A DNA stretch of 56,583 bases, from contig DATDCY010000333.1 of the NCBI GenBank assembly GCA_036524115.1, forward strand, positions 1-56,583, written 5' to 3'. The stretch's first letter is position 1; each line of letters opens with the position of its first letter. The notes below the pieces were generated by a model, which saw only the letters and a program-made list of their open reading frames with translations, searched no databases and was not told the DNA's origin. Both the position numbers and the translations under genes were made by a program. The DNA is from a bacterium (GTDB lineage Bacteria; JAUVQV01; DATDCY01). Of this stretch, positions 7,878-18,193 are shown piece after piece.

Positions 7878-9752
7878 TCAGCGGCAGCGCTCGAGGCCCC
7901 GCCGCGCCGGCCCGTTGCCCGGGTCCAGCCGCAGGCAGCGCTCGAACGCGGCGCGCGCCTTCGCGCAGTCCCCCGCGAAGAGCGCGGCCATCCCCTGGCG
8001 CGACCACGCGTCGGCCAGCACGCGGAAGTAGCGCGCGAGATACGGGCTGCCGGGGTGGATGCGCGCCGCCGCGTTCCAGCTGCGCTCGGCCTCGTCGTAC
8101 TCCCGGAGCTTGAAGTGCGCCAGGCCGAGGCTCAGGTGCGCGGTGAGGTAGTCGGGGTAGAGCGCGAGCGCGCGCTGGAGGTAGCCGATGGCCGTGCGCA
8201 GGCACTGCGCCTCCCGCCCGCGCCAGGCCGGCAGCTCCGCCAGGTCGATCCAGCGCCCGCCGGCGTTGGTCAGGCACAGCACGCTGTCGGGCGCCACCGT
8301 GACATCGTGCGTGAACAACGCAGTGTCGTTCCGCCAGTCGCGGTTGCGCGCGACCGTACGCACGCCGGCGAGCACCACCACGGCAGCGAGGCCGGCCAGC
8401 AGCGCCGCGCGCCCGCCCGGCGCGGACAGGCGCGGCCGCTGCACGACGGCCACGCAGGCCCAGCCCGCTGCGACCGCCCACCCCAGCGACGCGTGGTAGA
8501 TCAACCGCTCCGCCATCGTGGTGCCGACGTCGAACAGGACGTTGGCAACCGGCAGGAACGTGGCGAAGAAGAACACGAGCCCCCAGCCCGCCGCGTGCCG
8601 CCGGCGCGCAAGCCAGACCGCGAGCAGCGCGAGCGCGGCGAACAGGGCGAGCGACGCCAGCGCCTGCCCCCCGGCAAGCTCGCGGTACGGGATGCTGCGG
8701 TACCCGTAGTCCGAGACGAGAACCGCCGGGAAGAAGAGCAGCCCCAGGTACTTCGACCAGACGACGGCCTTCGTGCCGGCGGCCTGCGAGGGCGTGGCGA
8801 GCAGGTACGGGTCGCTGAGCACGTCGGGGGGCGGCGGCGGCCCGCCCGGCGGCAGCACCGCCAGGCGCGCGGCGGCGAAGACGGCCAGCGGCACCGCCAC
8901 GGCGAGCGCGAGGCCCAGGTGCCGCCGCAGCGGGCGCTCCTTTCCGAGCAACCAGACCGTGGCGGGGACGAGCGCGAGCAGCGCGAAGGCGTACTCCTTC
9001 GAGAACGCCGCCAGCAGCGTCGCGGCGGCGACGCCGGCGAGGTGCCGCGCCCGGCCGGTCTCGAGGTGCCGGCAGGCGGCGATCAGCGCGAGGACGATGA
9101 AGAGCAGCGAAAGGATCTCGTCGCGGCTCTTGACGTTGGCGACGACCTCGGTGTGGACCGGGTGGACCGCGAAGAGCAGCGCGGCGACGAAGGCCGCGTC
9201 CGGCTGCTCCCGCAGCGGGTGGCGCGCGAGCAGCGCGTAGATCAGGAGGACCGACACGACATAGAGCGCGACGTTGCCGAGATGGCGCAGCCGATAGCCC
9301 CGGACGTAGCAGTCCGCGTCGTTCCACGTCCCGTCGCCGTTGACGTCCTCGTCCGCGTCGTCGCGGCCGTTGCCGTTGCGGTCCCAGCAGCGGGGCGGCA
9401 GCACGCCGCCGGGCCACGTCCCGACGATCTGCTGCTCGAGCGCGAACGTCGCGAGCGAGAGCGGGCGGTAGCGTCCCCCGCGGAGCCGCGAGGCGCCCCC
9501 CATCTGCTCGTAGTAGCTCTGGTAGGAGTCGCTCGTGAAGATGCCCGGCAGCCCCCGCAGCCCCTGGAGCACGTGGCGGTTGCGGTTGATGACGATCCCG
9601 TCGTCGAGCGCGAACCCGTGCCGCAGCGTGTTGACGTACAGCCCTGCGGCCACCACGGCCAGAACGAGCCACGGCTGCCACGGACGCCGGAACGGCAGGA
9701 GGCTCGACGGCGCGCGCGCCGCCCCCCTCTCCTCCCGCGCGGCGCTCGGCAC
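7878..9752 (-). CDS. TMTC-like polytopic membrane protein with C-terminal TPRs
   Basis: A 624-residue protein with roughly ten hydrophobic segments and a C-terminal tetratricopeptide region (about 505-620, including AHLSLGLAHFKLREYDEAERSW). This layout, with the early LDDGIVINRN motif, resembles the bacterial relatives of TMTC/DUF1736 proteins, GT-C-fold enzymes that O-mannosylate proteins in eukaryotes. Sugar transfer by this one is an inference. An unusual loop at about residues 121-150 (DRNGNGRDDADEDVNGDG) looks like paired EF-hand or dockerin calcium loops flanked by Cys. Start is GTG 9752, with GGAGGGG upstream. It faces the kinase gene and lies 77 nt downstream of the giant Rhs gene on the same strand, so read-through is possible. 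Confidence 0.75.
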   Translation of the reverse strand: MPSAAREERGAARAPSSLLPFRRPWQPWLVLAVVAAGLYVNTLRHGFALDDGIVINRNRHVLQGLRGLPGIFTSDSYQSYYEQMGGASRLRGGRYRPLSLATFALEQQIVGTWPGGVLPPRCWDRNGNGRDDADEDVNGDGTWNDADCYVRGYRLRHLGNVALYVVSVLLIYALLARHPLREQPDAAFVAALLFAVHPVHTEVVANVKSRDEILSLLFIVLALIAACRHLETGRARHLAGVAAATLLAAFSKEYAFALLALVPATVWLLGKERPLRRHLGLALAVAVPLAVFAAARLAVLPPGGPPPPPDVLSDPYLLATPSQAAGTKAVVWSKYLGLLFFPAVLVSDYGYRSIPYRELAGGQALASLALFAALALLAVWLARRRHAAGWGLVFFFATFLPVANVLFDVGTTMAERLIYHASLGWAVAAGWACVAVVQRPRLSAPGGRAALLAGLAAVVVLAGVRTVARNRDWRNDTALFTHDVTVAPDSVLCLTNAGGRWIDLAELPAWRGREAQCLRTAIGYLQRALALYPDYLTAHLSLGLAHFKLREYDEAERSWNAAARIHPGSPYLARYFRVLADAWSRQGMAALFAGDCAKARAAFERCLRLDPGNGPARRGLERCR

Positions 9753-9829
9753 GATCGCTTCCCCTCCCGGCCCGATGATACCGCGCCCGGGCCGCGCGGG
9801 GGGCCGGGCGACTGTTTCCCTTCAGGACC

Positions 9830-12800
9830 TCAAGGGGCGCTCACCGCTCGCCGGCGTGACTGGGGCTGCGGCTGCGGCGCGCCGCCCCCGACGTCCGGCC
9901 CGCCGGCCGCGTCCAGGTCCGCCGCCGGAGGAGCGACGGCCTTCTTGGCCGCCGCGGCCGCCTTGGCCGCCTCCTTCGCGGCGGCCAGCGCCTTCGGGCG
10001 ATCCTTCATCGCCGTCCCGAGCTTCTTCATCTCCTCCTTGGCGAAGCCGAACTCAAAATGCAATGCGCCGGTCGCCGGCGCCTCTTCGGCGCTCTGTGCC
10101 TGGTCCTGCGTCAGCTGGCCCACGCCCCAGCGGGAGGGAGCGGACGCCCACCAGCCGGAGACCGGGGCGCCGCCTCCGGTCGCCATCCACCACGGCAGCT
10201 CCAGGTGCGGGTAGGGAATCGGCGGGAGCCCGGCCGGCGCGGGCATGCGGCCCATCCCCGGGGACCGCAGGAGGGTGGCGCCCGTCAGCGCCGGCCGCGA
10301 GAACGGCGGCATCTCCGAGCCCACGTTGGTCACGGGGTTCTGGCCCGCGTAGCCGTAGGGGTTCAGGTTGCGCGTCTCGTACACGCCCACGCTCTCGGCG
10401 GCGTCCCCGTGCGCGCCCGCCCCGGGGAAGGCGGCGCGCAGGGTCGGTTCGGCGGAGAGCCACAGCGCCGTCTCGGGGTCGTAGGGACGCCCGTCGAAGG
10501 AGTAGTACCCCGTCGTGTCGTCGAGTTCCCGCGCCGCGAACTGGTACGGCGCCCGGCGGGTGTTGGCGGACTCGTCGACGAAGACGCCGCCGAAGGGGAA
10601 GTACTCGCGGTGCTCGTAGAGTTCCCCCTGCGCGTCCGTGACAAAGGTCGTCGACCCGATCTGATCGCCGTGATAGAAGTACACGTCCTTCTCCACGGGC
10701 GGACGGCCGGCGGGGTTCGCCCCCGGCCGGTCCTGTTTCATCAGCTTGGTCGCAACGCGCTCGTCGCCCGCGAAGAAGTGCTTGAGGCCGACCTCGCGAT
10801 TGCGCATGCTGAGGTAGCGGTTCACGAGGACCGTCTCCCCCTGCGGCCCGCGGGTGACCACGGGGACACCGGCGGCGTCGTACTTGTAACGTATCGTGTG
10901 GCCGTTGAGCGAGACGGCCTGGAGGCGGTTCTCTTCGTCCCAGACGAGGGTCCTTCGCCCATCCTGCCCCGGCGCCCTGACCACGATCTGGTTGCCGTTC
11001 GCGTCCCACTCCAGCCTCGCCGCGCCGATGCGGTCGGGCGCGTGCGCTCCCCTCCCGCCGTAGAGGTAGCGCGCGTCGAGGCTCGTCTTGCGGCGCGCGA
11101 CCGGCTTCCCGGAGGGATTCACGACCTGGTGCACCCGGGTCATCGCCGTGATGTTGTGGATGCCGTCGTAGTCCACCTGCAGGGTGAACCGCTCCGCCTT
11201 CTCGCGCGGCCGCTCGAAGAGCCCGCTGGCGCCGGTGAGCCGGTTGAGGTCGTCGTAGACGAACGAGTAGTCCGTCGCCCCGCCCAGCCAGCGCGGGGAA
11301 TCGGTGGCCGCGAGGTTGCGCGCGCGGGTGACGTTGCCCACGCGGTCGCAGCTCAGGCGCAGGTCCTGGAAGAACCCGCCCCGGCCGGGACCGGCTCCGG
11401 ACTGCACGACCTCCAGGCACCGGTTGCGGGGATTGCGGCCGTAGCTGGTCGCAACGCCGTTGCCGTAGAGGACGAAGGCGCGGTCAAGGAACTTGTCGTA
11501 CTCGAGCCGCCGCACGTAGACGTAGCGGTTGCCGCCCTTGGCGCCGGTCAGCTCCCGCAGCAGGCCGCCGGAGTCGTAGCGGTGGGTCAGCTCCTCGCCG
11601 TCCGGATAGGTCAGCAGCCCGAGCCTCCCCCACGTGTCGTGGCGCTGGCGCGTGACGTACACCTCGGGGCTGCCCGCGCTCCTGCCCTGGGTGTCCGACG
11701 CCACGGTCCTGGTCCGCACCGCGACCTCCCCGAGCGGGCCGTAGCGGAACTCCTCCACGCCCGACTCGTCCCCGACGCGGACGATCCGGCCGGCGCCGTT
11801 GCCGCCCGCGCCCGGCCGCCCCCACGCGATCGTCACGTTGTTCTCGGGGAACGCGGGATAGGCGATGGCGGTCAGGCGATTGAAGTCGTAGTCGTGAAGG
11901 ATGCTCCTCCCCGAGAGCCGGAGGTTCGCCGTCACGCGCTCGACCACGTTCGCGGCCAGGTCGTAGCGGGCTTCCGTCCGACCGCCGTCCGGGCTCTCCA
12001 GGGCGGTGCGCCGCCCGAGGTTGTCGTACTCGGCCGCGACGGCGTTGCCCCGGTCGTCGGTCACGGCGACGAGACGGCGCAGCGGGTCGTACTCGTAGCT
12101 GGTCCAGATGTCGGGCGAGCCGCCCCCTGCGGACTCCTTCACGCCCACGACGAGGCCGCGCGCGTCCCGGTAGATCTCCCGCGGCGCGCCCCGCGCGTCG
12201 ATCGCCCGCGCCAGCAGCCGCTGGGCCCCGCGGCGGTCCCGGCCGAACCCGAACTCGTACCGCGTGACGCTGCCGTCCGGGAGCGCGAGGCTCGTCGTGC
12301 GGTCGAGGACGTCCCACGTCGTGCGGGACGGCTCGACGCCGTCGACCCTGGTGTTCGGCACGCCGGGCGTACCCACCGCCTCCGTGACGGGGTGGCGTTG
12401 CGCCACCGTCCGCCCCGCGAAGTCGAACTTCGAGTCCCCGGATACCGCCATCACCCTCGCGGCAGCCACGCCGGCGCCCTGGTGCACCGAGGCGTCCCGT
12501 TTCGTCTGGGTGACCCGCCCGAGGCCGTCCACGAAGACGACGCGGTCGATGGTGTCGCCGGCCGGGTCGAAACGGTCCACGCGACGGGTCATGGCCCAGG
12601 GAGTGGCCTCGCCGTGGTGGTAGACGTGGCGCACGCTGTCCAGGCCGGCGCCGGCCTCGTAGGGCCCGATCGCGAACAGCAACCGCCCGAAGCCGTCGTA
12701 GCCGCGCTCGAGGGTGTTCCCGTTGATGTCCGTCTCGAGCAGGGGCTTGCCGTGCGCCAGGTCGTGCCGCGCCGTCGACACGTCGCCGTGGCTGTCGGAG

Positions 12801-15800
12801 ATGCGCGCGAGGTGCGTGAACACGCGGTCGTCGTACCCGTAGGCCACCGCGTACCGCTGCCCCCTGAGGTTCGGCGGGAAGGTCGCCGAGAGCGTGTTGC
12901 CGTAGGGGTCGTAGGCGTAGTCCGTCGTCGCGGCGGCGCCGTCGGCGAGGTACTCCCGGACCTGCGTGACGTCCCCGGTCCCGGCCTCGATCGTCATGCC
13001 GCTGCGCTGCAGCTCGCGCCCCTGCGCCGAGTACCGGAGCGCATCGGGCTTCCCGACGATGTGCGCCGCCGTGTCGGCAAAGTAGCCGACATCCAGCCGC
13101 ACGTCGTCCTCCGGACCTTCGTCGCCGAGGTCCACGACCTGCACGAGGTTCGACCACTTCACGCCCGGCGCGCCCTCTTTCAGCGCGTGCTCGTAGAGGA
13201 TGGCGGTGGCCGTTCCCGGGGCGTCCGCGCCCTCGGAGAAGAGGCGGTCGGTCCGGCGCAGCTCGGGGAACACCGTCGCAACGTCGTCGTCGGTCGCCGC
13301 CAGCGGCTGCCCCGTCTCCACGTCGCGCAGGAGCCACGTGTGCCGCGTCTCGACGTACTTCCTCCCCTCGCCGTCCGCGACGGCCTCGTCCAGCAGCAGG
13401 CCCCGCGAGTAGAAGCCGGTGTTGGCGTACGTCCGGGTCACGCTGCGATAGGGCTGCCCGCCGGCGTCGAGCAGCGTCGCGACGACCGTGCCGTAGCCGT
13501 AGAACTCGCGCTCCCAGCGGTCGGAGCGGCCGCCCGCGTACTGGAAGACCGTCCGCTGCTCGTCGACGCCGTCGCCCGGCCAGCCGTCGCCCACCGTCGT
13601 CTTCGCGAGGACCCAGCGGGACTCCGGCATCTCGTAGGTGTTCCCGTCGCGCCGGTACTCGAGGGCGATCGTCCCCCCGAGCGGTCTGGCGACGGAGGCG
13701 AGGAGGTTGGTCCTGCCCGTGCGGTTGGGCGAGACCGTGAGCTGGTCGTCGCGGTCGGTCTCCACCAGGTCGGCGCAGCCGTCGCCGTCGACGTCGCGCA
13801 GGTCGCTCTTCTGGCGGGTGATGCTCCGCTCGTAGTCGCCGCCGGGGTTGACGATGATGTAGCAGCCCACGAGGCACAGGGGGCCGATGGGGACCGTGAA
13901 GTAGACGCCGCCGCCGAGGCTCACGGCGGTGCTCGTGACGCCCGTGCCCGGCGACCAGGGAACCGGCGGGGCGAAACCGCCCCCCGTGTTGATGCCCGCG
14001 GTGACCGTCGCGCCGTCGAAACGGAGCCGGTCGACGAGGCCGTCGCCGTTGATGTCGACCAGCTCTTCCGCGACCTCCCCGTTCACCCAGCTCGAGGCGG
14101 CGCCTCCGGCGAACGAGAAGTCGCCCACGTTGAACCCCAGCCCCAGCCCGAGATTGTGCTCGTTGCTCGCACTCGCGTTGGGGGTGCCCGTGCCCCACGT
14201 CTCGAAAGCCCCGAAGCGGTAGCCGAGGTTCAGGGCGGCCTGGAGGATGCTGTCCGTGCGGCCGTCGCCGTCGTTGTCGACGGACAGGGGCACACGCCGC
14301 ACGCGATCGGGCAGACCGTCGCCGTTCACGTCGACGAGGTCCTCCTCGAGGTCGAAGTCGCCCTCGCCGAACTCGGCGTCGAAGCTGAGTTCCATCCCCA
14401 TCTCGACCTTCTGCGCGCCGTTGCCCTTGCCCTTGCCGGCGGGCGGCTTCGCGGCCGCCTTCCCGCCCCTGGCCTTCGCGGCGTGGCCCGCGGCGGCCCC
14501 GCCCTTGCCCTGCGCGTCGCCCGGCGTGAGGCTGAGGTCCGCGCCGAGGCCGACGTTCCAGCTGTCGATGCCGGTGCGCCGCACCTCGTCACCCGCAAAG
14601 CCGTCGACGGCCGTCTTCGCCGCTTCCAGGGCGCCGAGCGGCGAGGTGTACTGGACGTGCCCGCCGCTGACCACGTCGGGAAAGAGATCGCCGTTCATGT
14701 CGAGGTAGTCGACGTCGCCGGTGGTCCAGGCGTCGATCGTCTTCGAGAACCCCGCGATGAAGAAGCCGCCGCCGGCAACGGCCTGGAAGGACGTGCTGTG
14801 GCGCCGCACGGCCGGCCCGAGCGCCAGGCCGCCGGAGCCGGGCACGCGGACGTCGTCCGCGCCGAGCCGCGAGGGACTCACCAGGCCCGCCGCCGCCCAC
14901 GTCCGGTCGTCCGGCCCGAGCCAGATCGACGTCGCAGGCCACGGCATGAAGGGCCAGGCCGGCGCCCGTCTCGGATCGTACGCGGAGCCGTTGCCGTAGC
15001 CCCCCGCGTCGTAGGCGCCGACGACCTGCTCGTCGATCGGCCGCGCCGCCCGCTCGCGGTTCCCGTTGTACCCGAAGACGCTCCAGCCGCGGTGCGGGAG
15101 CGCGTGGAGCAGTCCCGGATGCTCCGAGCCGCGCAGGATGCCGGGGAGCGTGAACGCTGTCGGGCCGTGGGCCGGCGGGTCGATGCTGGCGGGGTCGTAG
15201 GCAACGCTCACGGGGTAGGCCGCCTGCGGGAACAGCTCCGAGAGCTCCGGGCTGAACACCGAGTAGTCGAAGAAGAGCGAGTCGCCCTTCGTGACCGCGA
15301 AGCTCACGGAGGCGTCGGACGCCACGCACACCTGGCCCTGGAGCGCCACCTGGAGCACCGCCTTCGCCACCAACTCGCCGGGGCGCTTCACGGTGAAGAC
15401 GACCTGCCCCTCCGGACACGTGAAGAGAAACGGCGGGACGGGCACGCCGACGCTCGCGGTCACCCGGCCGGTGTAGGGCGCGATCCACGGCTCCTGCGGA
15501 GCGCCCGGTCCGGGGCGGGTGTAGCCGTCGATGTCGTAGGGCGGGTTGAGCTGGAAGATCGGATTGCCGTTCCGGTCGACCAACGCGCCGGGCACGGACG
15601 CGGCCGTGTAGTAGAGCCGCGGAGCCCAGGAAATCCGCGTGAGGTCGATCGGCGAGTCGGTCTGCACCCGCAGCAGGACCCACCCGCGCGCCGTCACCGG
15701 GATGTCGAGGGTCGGCGCGATCTCGGCCGTCTCGTCCCAGGCCACGGGTTGCGAGAGCAGGAGGCTGCCGGGGTCGTTGGCATCCGCCCCGTAGTAGACC

Positions 15801-18193
15801 TGGATGGCGACGTCATCGCTCGTCGGGCCCGTCTTCCGGAAGGCGCCGTCGAGGCGCACCGTCCCGTCCACGGGGAGCCAGACCCTGGCGCCGCGCCGGC
15901 CGGCGAGGACGAAATCCCCCGACGCGCTGTAGTGGTAGGGGTCGAGGAGGTTCGCGTCGGCCGGGGCCTGCCCGGCGCGGTAGTCGATCGCCGGCTCCCA
16001 GCGCACTTCGTCGCAGGCGCCGTTCGCCACCGACTGGACGCGGAAGTAGATGCGGTCGCCGGCCCGGACCTGGACGTTGCCCACGTCGCGCGGCGACACG
16101 GGGCCGCCCGCCGGCGGGATGTCCGCCGCCCACAGCTCGTCGCCGTTGTGCTGGATCGCGACGCGGACCCCATCGGCGGCGGCGTATCGCTCGCAGCCGC
16201 CACCGCCGGCCAGCGCCGCGGCCCCGGTGATCGCAACCCTGCCGTCCCACGGCGCGACCCAGCGCCGGACCGTGTCGACGAGCGGGTAGTTGTCGACCAG
16301 GACGTCCGCGATCGGGACGCACACGTCGCCGGGGGTCGGGCAGTCGAAATCGACGACGCACGGCCCCAGACCGGTCCTGCAGGCGCGGCGATCGCCGAGG
16401 ATGCCGGCGGTGTCGACGGCGCTGGCGGCGATGGGCACGGGCGTGTCGCTGCTGTCGGTGTCGAAGGACGGCGAGCCGCCCGCGCCCCGGTGGTTGAAGT
16501 GGACCTGGCCGGCACCGGCGTCCACGAGGTCGATGAGCCCGTCGCCGTTGGCATCGGCCAGATAGTTCGACTGGTCGGCCCAGGTCCAGGCATTGCTCTC
16601 CAGCCCCTGGAGACCCGCGTGCACCTCGGGACCGAAGAAGAAGCTGCTGGTGGACTCGGTGGCGATGGCCGGCAGGCCGGGGATCTCCGCCCGCTCGCCG
16701 AACGTGACGGCTGCGCCGGCCGCCGGCCCGGACGTGTTCGGCCGGTAGTAGAGCCTGCCGCCGTCCTCGAAGAGCTTGTCCGGGAGACTGTCGCCGTCGA
16801 CGTCAACGAGCTCCAGCAGGCCCCGCGAGTCCGACCAGTGGCCGCCGACGCTGAACCCGGCCGAGCCGAACTTCTGCGGAATCCAGAGGTTGAAGCCGCC
16901 GTAGACGGAAAAGCCGCCCGCGTCGGACACCCCGCTGCTGATCGCCCCGGAGGAGACGGGCAGGGGCAGATACTCGCCGAGATTGTCGTACCCGGTGTTC
17001 CACGTCTGCTTCTCGCCGAAACCCGCGTAGCCGCCCGCCGGGGCGCTCACCTCGTCGTAGTACCCGAACGTGTGAGTGTGGAACGCCGCGCCGTCCTGGC
17101 CGCGCTGCGTGACCGAGCTCAGGAGGGTCTTCTCGAAGGCGCCGGTGACATAGGAGAAGTCGTAGCTCCGGACCACCGACGGCGCCCGCGAGACGGGGTC
17201 CTCGAACGTCACCTCGACGCGGCGCAGCAGCTCGCCGGTCACCCGCTTGAAGCCGCCGAGCGCGTCGATCACCGCATCGGGGCGAGGTGTGTCGCCGGCA
17301 CGGTCGCGCACGAAACTCACGGCGTAGGGGCCCGGCTCGCCCTGGAAGCCGGTGTAGCGCACGGACTTCAGGTAGAGGTCGTGGCCGGGCTCGGTTCCTT
17401 GCGCCAGGCCGGTGCTCTCGACCCGCTCGTACTCGAAGAGGACCGTGTTGCCGTGGGTGTCCCTGATCTCGCGGAGAGCCCAGACGAAGACGTTGCCGCC
17501 GTTGAGGACCGGATCGTCGGTCAGGACGGCCCCGCTCTCGAAGCCGCCGGCGGCGCGGCGCCCGCCGTAGGAGTAGACCGTGCCGTCGGTGTCGGTGACC
17601 TCCCACCAGCAGGCCCCCGGCCCGGCGCCGTGCCGGACGATTCTGTCGAACGCCCCCTCCACCCTGGCGTGAAACACTCTGTCGCCCGCGGCCCGCGGCA
17701 GCGGGTCGGCCCGATGGGCCAGCGGCGTGAGCTGCCGCCCTTCGAGAAGGTAGGTCTCGGTCTCGTGCGTGGGGCTGTAGCGCGGCACCCCCCAGCGGGT
17801 GTCGACGGTGATCATCGGTGCGGAGAGGTTCCAGCCAAGGCCAAGCCAGCCGTTGCCCGCTCCGGAGGAATACGCCACCTCGAGGCGCGGCTGCATGCCG
17901 CGACGCCCGGGTGGGATCTCCAGGGGATAGGACAGGGCGGCCTCGCCGAGGCTGTTCGCCTCGGGCGCCGCGATCAGGTTGATGCCGGCGGTCGGGTCCG
18001 GCTCCGCCAGCGCCTCCAGGCGCGAGCCGTCGAGGAGCAGGGGCACGATGCCGGCGGGGTCCGGGCCCGCCATCCCCGGCGGCGCGGCCGCCTGCGCAGC
18101 GGGAGACCCGAGCGCCATGGCGAGCACGAGCAACGGCGCCGACAGCGCGAGCGAGCGAAAGGACTTCCTGCGACAAGAGCTCCGCGAATGCAT
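9830..18193 (-). CDS. Giant secreted SpvB/Rhs-repeat protein (TcB-TcC-like)
   Basis: 2,787 residues starting at ATG 18193 (GGAGG 8 nt upstream), with a Sec signal peptide ending GSPAAQA. The N-terminal half is SpvB/TcdB-like (about 60-500, YPLEIPPGRRGMQPRLEVAY) with integrin-type FG-GAP/VCBS calcium loops near residues 460, 543, 1162, 1283, 1378 and 1463 (for example LVDVNGDGLPDRV). Rhs/YD repeats run from about 1750 to 2500, then the Rhs core (DQIGSTTFVTDAQG, FDGRPYDPETALWLSAEP). This is the cocoon architecture of Tc toxin B-C fusions and teneurins. After the core (YGYAGQNPV) the expected DPxG self-cleavage motif is absent, and the last 180 or so residues are Pro- then Ala/Lys-rich, with no recognisable toxin. 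No TcA-like gene or immunity gene is adjacent. Confidence 0.93.
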   Translation of the reverse strand: MHSRSSCRRKSFRSLALSAPLLVLAMALGSPAAQAAAPPGMAGPDPAGIVPLLLDGSRLEALAEPDPTAGINLIAAPEANSLGEAALSYPLEIPPGRRGMQPRLEVAYSSGAGNGWLGLGWNLSAPMITVDTRWGVPRYSPTHETETYLLEGRQLTPLAHRADPLPRAAGDRVFHARVEGAFDRIVRHGAGPGACWWEVTDTDGTVYSYGGRRAAGGFESGAVLTDDPVLNGGNVFVWALREIRDTHGNTVLFEYERVESTGLAQGTEPGHDLYLKSVRYTGFQGEPGPYAVSFVRDRAGDTPRPDAVIDALGGFKRVTGELLRRVEVTFEDPVSRAPSVVRSYDFSYVTGAFEKTLLSSVTQRGQDGAAFHTHTFGYYDEVSAPAGGYAGFGEKQTWNTGYDNLGEYLPLPVSSGAISSGVSDAGGFSVYGGFNLWIPQKFGSAGFSVGGHWSDSRGLLELVDVDGDSLPDKLFEDGGRLYYRPNTSGPAAGAAVTFGERAEIPGLPAIATESTSSFFFGPEVHAGLQGLESNAWTWADQSNYLADANGDGLIDLVDAGAGQVHFNHRGAGGSPSFDTDSSDTPVPIAASAVDTAGILGDRRACRTGLGPCVVDFDCPTPGDVCVPIADVLVDNYPLVDTVRRWVAPWDGRVAITGAAALAGGGGCERYAAADGVRVAIQHNGDELWAADIPPAGGPVSPRDVGNVQVRAGDRIYFRVQSVANGACDEVRWEPAIDYRAGQAPADANLLDPYHYSASGDFVLAGRRGARVWLPVDGTVRLDGAFRKTGPTSDDVAIQVYYGADANDPGSLLLSQPVAWDETAEIAPTLDIPVTARGWVLLRVQTDSPIDLTRISWAPRLYYTAASVPGALVDRNGNPIFQLNPPYDIDGYTRPGPGAPQEPWIAPYTGRVTASVGVPVPPFLFTCPEGQVVFTVKRPGELVAKAVLQVALQGQVCVASDASVSFAVTKGDSLFFDYSVFSPELSELFPQAAYPVSVAYDPASIDPPAHGPTAFTLPGILRGSEHPGLLHALPHRGWSVFGYNGNRERAARPIDEQVVGAYDAGGYGNGSAYDPRRAPAWPFMPWPATSIWLGPDDRTWAAAGLVSPSRLGADDVRVPGSGGLALGPAVRRHSTSFQAVAGGGFFIAGFSKTIDAWTTGDVDYLDMNGDLFPDVVSGGHVQYTSPLGALEAAKTAVDGFAGDEVRRTGIDSWNVGLGADLSLTPGDAQGKGGAAAGHAAKARGGKAAAKPPAGKGKGNGAQKVEMGMELSFDAEFGEGDFDLEEDLVDVNGDGLPDRVRRVPLSVDNDGDGRTDSILQAALNLGYRFGAFETWGTGTPNASASNEHNLGLGLGFNVGDFSFAGGAASSWVNGEVAEELVDINGDGLVDRLRFDGATVTAGINTGGGFAPPVPWSPGTGVTSTAVSLGGGVYFTVPIGPLCLVGCYIIVNPGGDYERSITRQKSDLRDVDGDGCADLVETDRDDQLTVSPNRTGRTNLLASVARPLGGTIALEYRRDGNTYEMPESRWVLAKTTVGDGWPGDGVDEQRTVFQYAGGRSDRWEREFYGYGTVVATLLDAGGQPYRSVTRTYANTGFYSRGLLLDEAVADGEGRKYVETRHTWLLRDVETGQPLAATDDDVATVFPELRRTDRLFSEGADAPGTATAILYEHALKEGAPGVKWSNLVQVVDLGDEGPEDDVRLDVGYFADTAAHIVGKPDALRYSAQGRELQRSGMTIEAGTGDVTQVREYLADGAAATTDYAYDPYGNTLSATFPPNLRGQRYAVAYGYDDRVFTHLARISDSHGDVSTARHDLAHGKPLLETDINGNTLERGYDGFGRLLFAIGPYEAGAGLDSVRHVYHHGEATPWAMTRRVDRFDPAGDTIDRVVFVDGLGRVTQTKRDASVHQGAGVAAARVMAVSGDSKFDFAGRTVAQRHPVTEAVGTPGVPNTRVDGVEPSRTTWDVLDRTTSLALPDGSVTRYEFGFGRDRRGAQRLLARAIDARGAPREIYRDARGLVVGVKESAGGGSPDIWTSYEYDPLRRLVAVTDDRGNAVAAEYDNLGRRTALESPDGGRTEARYDLAANVVERVTANLRLSGRSILHDYDFNRLTAIAYPAFPENNVTIAWGRPGAGGNGAGRIVRVGDESGVEEFRYGPLGEVAVRTRTVASDTQGRSAGSPEVYVTRQRHDTWGRLGLLTYPDGEELTHRYDSGGLLRELTGAKGGNRYVYVRRLEYDKFLDRAFVLYGNGVATSYGRNPRNRCLEVVQSGAGPGRGGFFQDLRLSCDRVGNVTRARNLAATDSPRWLGGATDYSFVYDDLNRLTGASGLFERPREKAERFTLQVDYDGIHNITAMTRVHQVVNPSGKPVARRKTSLDARYLYGGRGAHAPDRIGAARLEWDANGNQIVVRAPGQDGRRTLVWDEENRLQAVSLNGHTIRYKYDAAGVPVVTRGPQGETVLVNRYLSMRNREVGLKHFFAGDERVATKLMKQDRPGANPAGRPPVEKDVYFYHGDQIGSTTFVTDAQGELYEHREYFPFGGVFVDESANTRRAPYQFAARELDDTTGYYSFDGRPYDPETALWLSAEPTLRAAFPGAGAHGDAAESVGVYETRNLNPYGYAGQNPVTNVGSEMPPFSRPALTGATLLRSPGMGRMPAPAGLPPIPYPHLELPWWMATGGGAPVSGWWASAPSRWGVGQLTQDQAQSAEEAPATGALHFEFGFAKEEMKKLGTAMKDRPKALAAAKEAAKAAAAAKKAVAPPAADLDAAGGPDVGGGAPQPQPQSRRRAVSAP

